Below, piece by piece: positions 1 to 6,327 of a stretch of 46,459 bases of DNA. The position numbers and the translations under genes are program-made. The DNA lies in NCBI GenBank assembly GCA_015654635.1, contig JAATGP010000041.1, positions 1-46,459 on the forward strand, given 5' to 3'. The notes under the pieces are model-generated. The model worked only from the letters and a program-made list of their open reading frames with translations. It searched no databases and had not been told where the DNA came from. Each line of letters starts with the position of its first letter. The first letter of the stretch is position 1. Source of the stretch: Alphaproteobacteria bacterium (GTDB taxonomy: Bacteria > Pseudomonadota > Alphaproteobacteria > Micropepsales > Micropepsaceae).

Positions 1-1621
1 CGCGTGAATAATTAAAACCGTCGAGCGCGCCGACCTCCTTGGCCTCAACCTCCAACTCTGCGAGACGGGCTTTGAAGGCGGCCCCTTCCCGATCTTCCAC
101 GAGGGCGAGACCGCCTTGGGCTGTGCCCGCCTCTGCCGCGCCGCGCCCATCGGTCTGCCGCGTCTCGGTGCCGAGCAGGAACACGAGGCTGGGCTCAACA
201 TAGCCCGCCAAGGCCGGGGGTGGATCACTGGGCAGACTTAAGCGCTGCACCAGGGCCGCAGCGCGCGGGCTTACCCAAAGGTCCGTCAGCATGGGCGCAA
301 CCCCTGCCGTCAGTACCGGATAGAGTGCCAGTGGTGCGGCCAAGGCCAGAAGGGCTGCCGGAATCGTGGCTTCGCTCAAGTAACGATAAAGGGCCAGAAC
401 CGTCAGGATGACAAACAATAGCAGCGGCAGGACGGTCCAAGGCGCAAAGCCGGGACCGTATTTCAGCGGCAGCCACATAAGACCCATACCCAGTGCCACC
501 GCGCCAAGAGCAAATTGCAGCGGAGCGGCATAGACCGCAATGCGCCCCCAGAACCCGCCGGTCATGCGCGGCGACACCGCCCACAACGCCGCCAGGATCG
601 CCAAAGCCGGATAGGTGGGAAGGACATAATGGGGCAGCTTGGTCGGCACCAGTTCAAAGCCCGCCCAGCACGCCGCCCAGACCAGAAGAAAGCGCAGCGC
701 CGGTTCACGCCGGTGCGCGATGGCGCTGACCAAGCCGGGCAAGAGAAAGAGCACGGCAGGCCAGAAGCAGAGCGTAACGAGGACGAGAAAATAGCCCGGC
801 GGCGCGCCATGGGATTCCTGACCGCCTTGAAGCTTGGTGGCAAAGTCCTGGCCCAGCGACTGCTGGAAGAACTGCCAATGGCTTTTAAGACCGATGGCGA
901 TGATCCAGGGCGCCACCATGAGAAGAACGAGGCCGATGCCAAGGAGCGGGCGCGTGGTTTTGAGCCAGCGCGCATCCTGATCCCAGAGCGACAGTAGAAT
1001 CGCGGTCAGACCGGTGACGGCAAAGATCACCGGCCCCTTGACCAGGACGGCGATGCCGAAGGCTGCCCAGCCGGCGAGAACGATCCACCGCGGCACGGGC
1101 TCACCGCCCCCTTTGGCTGCGAGATAGACGCGCAGCAAAACCGCCTGTGCAGCCAGAATGGCCGCAAGCAACACCGCGTCGGTGGTGGCGATGGTGGCTT
1201 CGGCGGTGAGGAGCAGTGTCCCCCCTAAAAAGGCAGCGGCCAGCACGGCGGCTTCAGCAGTGGCAAAGGCGCGTGCACACCAGAAGGTCAGCCAGACGGC
1301 GATAATCGCCCCGAACAGGGATGGCTGCCGGTAGGTCCAAATCTCGCTGCGCCGGCCTAGCCCGGCGACGGCGGTGGAGGCCGCCTGCAGCCAATAGATA
1401 CCGGCCGGCTTTTTATAGCGCGGCACCTGGCCGAAGCGGATATCGACGGGGTCGCCGGTCTCCAGCATCTGTTTGGAAGCCTGGGCAAAGCGGCTCTCGT
1501 CGCGGTCGAGCGGCGGCAGGCTGAAGACCCCTGGCGTCCACAAGAGGAGACAGAACACCAAAAGGACAAAGCGGGGACGACGCCCCATGAAGCCCAGCAG
1601 GCGCTCCCCGATGTCGGTCAT
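1..1621 (-). CDS. ArnT-like membrane glycosyltransferase (GT39/GT83 type), 3' end cut by window edge
   Basis: An open frame from ATG at 1621 runs without a stop to base 1, giving 540 residues. The protein is very hydrophobic with many predicted membrane helices. The first periplasmic loop carries LDRDESRF (residues 39-45), the acidic motif of ArnT/PMT-type enzymes, followed by KPAGIYW (71-77). The visible C-terminus reads LDGFNYSR, which resembles the last residues of this family, so only a short tail should be missing. Family members transfer a sugar from an undecaprenyl- or dolichyl-phosphate donor to lipid A or another envelope acceptor on the periplasmic side. It lies divergent from a GT2 that could make such a donor. 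The exact sugar and acceptor cannot be told. Confidence 0.85.
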   Translation of the reverse strand, partial: MTDIGERLLGFMGRRPRFVLLVFCLLLWTPGVFSLPPLDRDESRFAQASKQMLETGDPVDIRFGQVPRYKKPAGIYWLQAASTAVAGLGRRSEIWTYRQPSLFGAIIAVWLTFWCARAFATAEAAVLAAAFLGGTLLLTAEATIATTDAVLLAAILAAQAVLLRVYLAAKGGGEPVPRWIVLAGWAAFGIAVLVKGPVIFAVTGLTAILLSLWDQDARWLKTTRPLLGIGLVLLMVAPWIIAIGLKSHWQFFQQSLGQDFATKLQGGQESHGAPPGYFLVLVTLCFWPAVLFLLPGLVSAIAHRREPALRFLLVWAACWAGFELVPTKLPHYVLPTYPALAILAALWAVSPRMTGGFWGRIAVYAAPLQFALGAVALGMGLMWLPLKYGPGFAPWTVLPLLLFVILTVLALYRYLSEATIPAALLALAAPLALYPVLTAGVAPMLTDLWVSPRAAALVQRLSLPSDPPPALAGYVEPSLVFLLGTETRQTDGRGAAEAGTAQGGLALVEDREGAAFKARLAELEVEAKEVGALDGFNYSR

Positions 1622-1819
1622 TTGCCCCCCTCGGTCATTGCACAACCTGCTCCTCTAGCCGCTTTCGTCCGGGCGCTTTCTTCTGGCCCATCCGCCTGTG
1701 GCCTGTTTTCCCGCGGCCTGTTTCAAACGGCGCCGAGCCTGTATAAGGCCCCGGCCCCGAAAGGGAATCCGGCAGCGGAGCTGACCCTAGACTATGATTG
1801 TGGCGAGCGGAATCCTCGA

Positions 1820-2539
1820 ATGGCTGTGACATTATCCGTGGTGGTGCCGGTTAAAGACGAGGCCGAGAATGTCGCGCCACTGGCGCGCGAAATCGCCACG
1901 GCAGTGGCTGGCCACGAGGCCGAAATCATCTTCGTGGATGACGGCTCAAGCGATGGCACACCAGAACGCCTGGTAGCGCTAAAAGCCGAAATACCAAATT
2001 TGCGCGTCATCGGACATGGCGCCAATCGCGGCCAGTCGCGGGCCGTGCGGACCGGGGTGCGGGCAGCGCACGGCGACGTCATCGTCACCCTGGATGGCGA
2101 TGGTCAGAACGACCCGGCCGACATCCCCAAACTCCTCGCCAAATTCGCGGCGGGCGATGACCGGCTCGGCCTTGTCGGAGGCGTGCGAGCCCGCCGCCAA
2201 GACACCGCCTCGCGGCGGCTGGCCTCGCGCATCGCCAATAGCGTGCGCCAAAGTCTTCTGCATGACGGCGCGGCGGATTCGGGCTGCGGGCTGAAAGCCT
2301 TCCGGCGCGAGGCGTTTCTTGCCCTACCCTATTTCGACCATTTGCATCGCTTTCTCATCACCATGATGATCCGTGAAGGCTATGGCGTTGCCTTTGTCGA
2401 TGTGAACCACCGCCCGAGGCTGCATGGCAAATCCAAATACACCAACTGGCGCCGCATGCTGGTCGGCATCGATGATTTGATGGGGGTGCGCTGGCTGCAG
2501 CGGCGCATGCGGGGCAAAACCGAGGCGAAGGAACTTTAG
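1820..2539 (+). CDS. GT2 glycosyltransferase, DPM1/ArnC-like polyprenyl-phosphate sugar transferase
   Basis: The product is a 239-residue GT-A fold enzyme. It starts with the strand LSVVVPVKDEAENV, then has FVDDGSSDGT (residues 38-47) for nucleotide-sugar binding and the metal motif DGD at 92-94 within LDGDGQNDPADI. It lacks the C-terminal membrane helices of GtrB/ArnC proteins, so it is a short, DPM1-like soluble form. ATG 1820 is chosen over an upstream in-frame ATG at 1622 because the conserved family start falls there; the upstream 66 codons have no family-like sequence and overlap the promoter of the divergent gene. It abuts the next gene with TAG directly followed by ATG. Likely role: loading a sugar on polyprenyl phosphate for the ArnT-like enzyme next door (inference). 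Confidence 0.85.
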   Translation: MAVTLSVVVPVKDEAENVAPLAREIATAVAGHEAEIIFVDDGSSDGTPERLVALKAEIPNLRVIGHGANRGQSRAVRTGVRAAHGDVIVTLDGDGQNDPADIPKLLAKFAAGDDRLGLVGGVRARRQDTASRRLASRIANSVRQSLLHDGAADSGCGLKAFRREAFLALPYFDHLHRFLITMMIREGYGVAFVDVNHRPRLHGKSKYTNWRRMLVGIDDLMGVRWLQRRMRGKTEAKEL

Positions 2540-2851
2540 ATGATCGATCAGATCAGTGGGATGTTCGGCCTGCATTCGGCCTCCGACGTTATTTGGCTGA
2601 CCATTGGCTTTGGCGGCCAGTTCCTCTTCGCCTCGCGCTTCTTTGTGCAACTCTTCTACAGCGAGCGGGCCAAGAAGAGTGTGATCCCGGTAGCGTTCTG
2701 GTATTTCAGCCTGGGCGGGGGGCTTGTCACCACTGTTTACGCTGTGCATCTGGGAAAAACGGGCCTGCCCTTTCTGATGGGGCAAGTGGGAGGGCTGGTC
2801 GTTTATGCCCGCAACCTGATGCTGATCTATCGCGAGAAAACCAAAGCTTGA
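2540..2851 (+). CDS. Lipid-A-disaccharide synthase N-terminal-domain (LABN) membrane protein
   Basis: The product is a 103-residue membrane protein with three helices and the LABN signature: GFGGQFLFASRFFVQ, then SERAKKSVIPVAFWYFS, GG(G)LVTTVYA and GQVGGLVVYARNLMLI. The domain is named after its occurrence at the N-terminus of some LpxB proteins but is common as a stand-alone small protein beside GT2 and ArnT-like enzymes in alphaproteobacteria. It starts on the base after the GT2 stop codon, so the two are certainly co-translated. The molecular role of the stand-alone form is not established; context suggests lipid A or polyprenyl-phosphate sugar handling. Confidence 0.85.
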   Translation: MIDQISGMFGLHSASDVIWLTIGFGGQFLFASRFFVQLFYSERAKKSVIPVAFWYFSLGGGLVTTVYAVHLGKTGLPFLMGQVGGLVVYARNLMLIYREKTKA

Positions 2852-2944
2852 GACGCGGTCGCCGCGACTGTCATGGCTTGGCGATTGACAATGTTAACCG
2901 TCGTGCGGACACTACCCCAAAGGGTCTCTGCGGGGAGTGCTTTA

Positions 2945-3400
2945 ATGTCTGAACACGACAAGAGTGCGCATCTGGATTTGCATGCGGGCACCGGCGGCAG
3001 TGCGCTGCGCTATATTCCGTATTTTCTGGTGGTGCTGGCGCTTTACATCATCGTCAAAGAAAGCGGGGCCGATCTTCAGGAGCCCTTCTACAAGAACACC
3101 AACTTTGCCTTCAGCTGGAGCGAAATCCTTCTGATTCTGTCAGCGGTTCTTGGGCTGGCCGAGCAAATGAAGGTGTCGCATCCGGGTATCGACAACACTT
3201 TGGAAGCCCTCACCATGGTTGGCATGGGTGTGGTGCAGCTGGTGCTGTTCGTGCTCGGTATCGCCAAAGTTGCCCATTTCGAGATCTTCGCCAATGTCGG
3301 CTTCGTGATCCTGACCATCATCAGTCTGACCGCAGCGATCGTCGCCGTTCTGATCAACGCCAGGACGTTGCGGCGCACCATCGGCGTCGGCGACAACTAA
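2945..3400 (+). CDS. Four-helix membrane protein of unknown function
   Basis: The product is 151 residues with a short charged N-terminus (MSEHDKSAHLDLHAG) and four predicted membrane helices, roughly at residues 22-42, 60-78, 90-112 and 118-142, ending in a basic tail. I do not recognise the family. The start at 2945 is chosen because a purine-rich GGGGAG lies 5-10 bases upstream; a longer in-frame start at 2873 would add 24 unconvincing residues. It follows the LABN gene by about 90 bases on the same strand and may share its transcript. Confidence 0.7.
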   Translation: MSEHDKSAHLDLHAGTGGSALRYIPYFLVVLALYIIVKESGADLQEPFYKNTNFAFSWSEILLILSAVLGLAEQMKVSHPGIDNTLEALTMVGMGVVQLVLFVLGIAKVAHFEIFANVGFVILTIISLTAAIVAVLINARTLRRTIGVGDN

Positions 3401-3609
3401 GCTCTGCGGTGCCTCCGCGAGGGAGCATTGCGGTGCAAGACATCGGACCCTGGCCATCCGACCATTGGGGGGCCAGGGCTGTCCTGGGGCTGCCGCATTT
3501 CGGGCGCAGCGCCGCTTTGACACCCCCGCTTGCTTTCTCAAACAGATGCGATAAACCCCTCGCCCCGGACCGAATTTTGCGGCAGCCCCGCAAAGCGCGA
3601 TCCCTCTGC

Positions 3610-3700
3610 GGACAGGTGGCCGAGCGGTTGAAGGCGCACGCCTGGAAAGTGTGTAAACGTTAATAGCGTTTCGCGGGTTCGAATCCCGCCCTGTCCGCCA
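3610..3700 (+). tRNA. tRNA-Ser (anticodon GGA)
   Basis: A complete class II tRNA. The acceptor stem GGACAGG pairs with CCTGTCC near 3690-3696, followed by discriminator G and an encoded CCA. The anticodon stem CACGC/GTGTG encloses the loop CTGGAAA with anticodon GGA at 3644-3646. A long variable arm (AAACG paired with CGTTT) and the T arm GGGTTCGAATCCC follow. It reads UCC/UCU serine codons. Confidence 0.97.
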
Positions 3701-3985
3701 TCAAAGTCTAGCGTGGTATAGCGTGCCGAAGGTGGGTGGGTCCTAGAATCGGCGTTTTCTATGCTGCGTGCTGGTGGTGCCTTCGGCAGCGTTGCACGCG
3801 GCTGCCATGTGGTCTGGCGAAGTTGCACCTCCATAGCAGATACCGTGCCAATCACCCCGACAAGCCGCAGCGGGGGGAAAGCGACTGTCCCCCTTGTGCC
3901 GGAGTTATCAAAAAAGCGGACTCTCGCAGGATTTCGAAAACCAAAGCCTCGTCTGGCGCACATCGGCCATGGAAGATTGTGCCCT

Positions 3986-4549
3986 TTACGCGGGCAGGAG
4001 ACCGGCTGCGCGATAGCCATCGATTAAGCTGTCGTAGAGCGCAATATCCGAGCGGCTCCGCGCCATCAGTTGCGCGCCAGCGACGGCGGCGAAGATAGCG
4101 CGCGCTCTCTGTTCGCTTTCCCCGGCGCTAACCACGGCCGCTGCGGATAGGAGCCTGCTCAGCCACGCCACGTTGACATCGGCAAAGGTCTGGACTTCGC
4201 GCTTCACTGCTTCCGGCAGGTCATCGTATTCGGCGGCCATGAAGCTGCACAGGCACATGCGATTCCCAGTCGCGAGCGCGTTGCGAAACACCTCGGGATA
4301 GCGATGCAGGCAGCGGACCGGATCCAGGGTTTCGGCCAACATAGATTCGAGACCGGACGCTGTGTCCTGCCAATAGCGCCTCGCCACCTCTGCTCCAAGA
4401 TCGGCCTTGCTTGGGAAGTGGTAATAGATGCTTGCGGCCTTGATGCCCACCTCGTCCGCAAGATCGCGAAAATTCAAGCCGTTGTAGCCATGCGCCTGCG
4501 CCGTCCGTTTGGCCGCCGCCAGGATAGCTTCCCGAGAGCTTGAACTCAT
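3986..4549 (-). CDS. TetR/AcrR family transcriptional repressor
   Basis: The product is 187 residues from ATG 4549; an alternative in-frame ATG at 4564 adds only MVRPV. The N-terminal helix-turn-helix is typical: AILAAAKRTAQAHGYNGL, then FRDLADEVGIKAASIYYHFPSKADL, the classic TetR recognition helix. The C-terminal ligand domain is of the TetR_C type with a cysteine pair in MCLCSF. It is divergent from a glutathione-transferase gene, and the 111-bp gap holds two near-identical 18-bp imperfect palindromes, the obvious operators. Expected role: repression of itself and of the GST gene until an electrophile or other ligand is bound. The ligand is unknown. Confidence 0.92.
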   Translation of the reverse strand: MSSSSREAILAAAKRTAQAHGYNGLNFRDLADEVGIKAASIYYHFPSKADLGAEVARRYWQDTASGLESMLAETLDPVRCLHRYPEVFRNALATGNRMCLCSFMAAEYDDLPEAVKREVQTFADVNVAWLSRLLSAAAVVSAGESEQRARAIFAAVAGAQLMARSRSDIALYDSLIDGYRAAGLLPA

Positions 4550-4579
4550 TACAGGCCTCACCATTTCGCCGCCGATTAC

Positions 4580-4597
4580 CTACCAAGTGATAGATAG
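4580..4597. promoter_or_regulatory. TetR operator copy 1 (tetR side)
   Basis: CTACCAAGTGATAGATAG matches the second copy at 4634 in 15 of 18 positions. The conserved half-sites are CTACC/CTATC-like. It lies 31 bases upstream of the tetR start, so binding would shut off autogenous transcription. Confidence 0.75.
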
Positions 4598-4633
4598 ACG
4601 TTGACCGCCTCAATTTGAAGTCCTATGTTTAAT

Positions 4634-4651
4634 CTACCAACTGACAGGTAG
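4634..4651. promoter_or_regulatory. TetR operator copy 2 (GST side)
   Basis: CTACCAACTGACAGGTAG is an imperfect palindrome with perfect CTACC/GGTAG arms. It ends 9 bases before the GST start codon and touches its ribosome binding site. The two copies are 54 bp apart start to start, close to five helical turns, which would place two dimers on nearly the same DNA face. Confidence 0.78.
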
Positions 4652-4660
4652 AGGCGCTTT

Positions 4661-5356
4661 ATGAATTCCGGCATCCTCACGTTCGACGCAACCAAACTGC
4701 CTAGGATGAAGATTTACGATTTTCCCAGGGGCCCTTATCCGGCGCGCGTCCGTATCGCTTTGGCCGAGAAGAATCTGCAATCGTGCGTCCAGTTCGAGAT
4801 GGTCGATCTTTACAAAGGCGAGCACAAAAAGCCCGCATTCGTCGCCACCAAGAACTACTCCGGCACGCTGCCGGTGCTCGAACTCGACGACGGGACCCTG
4901 ATTGCCGAGTGCACGGCCATTACCGAATACCTCGATGCGCTCGATGGCGCTCCGACCCTCACCGGCAGAACACCGCGCGAAAAGGGCCTGATCCATATGA
5001 TGAGCAAGCGGGCCGAGTTGGAGTTTCTCGACGCTATCAGTGTTTATTTCCACCACGCCACACCAGGGCTTGGCCCCAACATCGAGGTTTATCAGAACGC
5101 CGAGTGGGGGCTGCGTCAGCGCGACAAAGCCGTGAGGGGGATGCACTATTTCGATGCCGTTCTGAGAACACAGAAGTTCGTGGCCGGTGAGATCTTCTCG
5201 ATGGCCGACATCACGGTCATCGGTGGTCTGATCTTTGCGGAGATCGTGAAGCTGCCGGTGCCTGCGGAGTGCGAGGCGCTTCAAGCTTGGTACGCAAGGA
5301 TGCAGGAACGTCCCAGCGTAAAAAACCGGGTAACGATGTCAGAACCGGCCGGGTAA
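4661..5356 (+). CDS. Glutathione S-transferase family protein
   Basis: The product is 231 residues. A thioredoxin-fold N-domain begins at MKIYDFPRGPYPARVRIALAEK (about residues 16-37), continues through SGTLPVLELDDGTLIAECTAITEYL (the cis-Pro and glutathione-gamma-Glu-binding ES/EC turn), then an all-helical C-domain with FVAGEIFSMADITVIGGL, the N-capping box of GSTs. No clear catalytic Ser, Cys or Tyr sits in the usual first-loop position (PRGPYPARVR), so it may act by stabilising thiolate through backbone contacts, as in some bacterial GSTs. ATG 4661 follows AGAGG; an internal ATG at 4706 is possible. It is almost certainly controlled by the divergent TetR through the operator at 4634. Confidence 0.9.
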   Translation: MNSGILTFDATKLPRMKIYDFPRGPYPARVRIALAEKNLQSCVQFEMVDLYKGEHKKPAFVATKNYSGTLPVLELDDGTLIAECTAITEYLDALDGAPTLTGRTPREKGLIHMMSKRAELEFLDAISVYFHHATPGLGPNIEVYQNAEWGLRQRDKAVRGMHYFDAVLRTQKFVAGEIFSMADITVIGGLIFAEIVKLPVPAECEALQAWYARMQERPSVKNRVTMSEPAG

Positions 5357-5578
5357 CGTGAACCATCGCGGCCTGATCGGGCGCGACGGTGACAGGCCCC
5401 CCGCGCTGAATGTCAGCTTTCAGGATAATCCGATGCGGACACCGGTATCCAACGAGGGTCCGATAGTTGCCGATAGCAAATCGGATACCCGAAGCCGGCT
5501 TGCGTCGCACGGTTTTGCCCGCGACCCTGCCGGGAATGGCCCGAGCGGAAGGCACCCCTTACAGCATCAAAGAAATAT

Positions 5579-6076
5579 CTAGCCGCCACTTCGCCGGCTG
5601 CGATGGCTGCCACCCGATGCACGTCCGCTATGCCCCTGGCCGCCGCTGGGGCCAACGCCATTGCCCTGAAGCTCGTCCGGCGTGAGCACATCGTCTCCGT
5701 CGCTGTCCAATTGGTCAAACAAGGCATGCGGCGCGACGACGTATTCCTTGAAATCGATGACGCCGTTGCCATTCCAATCGACAATCCGAGGGGCGGGAGG
5801 ATTTTCCGCCGCGCGTGCATCGTTGAGCGGCCGCACTTCGTCGGGCTGGAGGACGCCATCGTGATCGAGATCGGCGGCGTCAAAATCCTTGCGGAGCCCC
5901 TCCTCCATGGCGGCGCGGGTCACGTTACCGTCACTGTCGGCGAAACGCGCGAGAACGAGCGCGAGGCCAGTCAGCTTTTCGTAATGGCGTGGAGGATGCT
6001 GTGGTTCCGACGCGCATCCGGCGGCAGCCCATGCCACGACAAGCGCGGCACCGGCGCGAATAAGTTTGTTGTCCAT
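5579..6076 (-). CDS. EF-hand lipoprotein (four calcium-binding loops)
   Basis: The product is 165 residues. A lipoprotein signal ends in AAGC with Cys21. Four EF-hand loops follow at residues 47-58 (DSDGN...E), 69-80 (DLDHDG...E), 100-111 (DWNGNG...E) and 124-135 (DSDGDD...E). Loops 2 and 3 match the canonical DxDxDG consensus; loops 1 and 4 lack the Gly at position 6 but keep the acidic ligands and final Glu. The tail is Gly/Ser/Arg-rich. A strong GGAGG lies just before ATG 6076. It is 251 bases downstream of the STN-containing TonB receptor on the same strand and may belong to that locus. Likely a periplasm-facing calcium-binding protein; partner unknown. Confidence 0.85.
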   Translation of the reverse strand: MDNKLIRAGAALVVAWAAAGCASEPQHPPRHYEKLTGLALVLARFADSDGNVTRAAMEEGLRKDFDAADLDHDGVLQPDEVRPLNDARAAENPPAPRIVDWNGNGVIDFKEYVVAPHALFDQLDSDGDDVLTPDELQGNGVGPSGGQGHSGRASGGSHRSRRSGG

Positions 6077-6327
6077 CCATCCTCCATCCCGCTCCCGTAA
6101 CGCAAGCCTACGGCGAAGCTGTCGCCAGGATGTGGCGAAATGGGTGTGGCATGTTCGGCCGGAAATTTCCCGCTAGGCGCTATTCGCCACCCGCATTCCG
6201 GCGGTTCAGCCAGGGCATTGGAAAACGAAGACGGCCACACTGGGCCGGCCATCGCGATTCGAGCTGAGGACCCAATTGCGGATAGGATCGAACTCAGCAA
6301 AGGATGCCCCCACTTGGCCTTGACGCC

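Noticed and set aside
3608..3730. tRNA-Ser(GGA) as an integration site
   Set aside because: No integrase, partial tRNA copy or composition break is seen near it; only the 45624 fragment shows such evidence, and that fragment differs from this tRNA at several bases.
3538..4020. 160-codon minus-strand open frame containing GGIRTRE
   Set aside because: It runs straight across the tRNA-Ser gene in antisense; GGIRTR-type peptides are a well-known artefact of translating tRNA genes.
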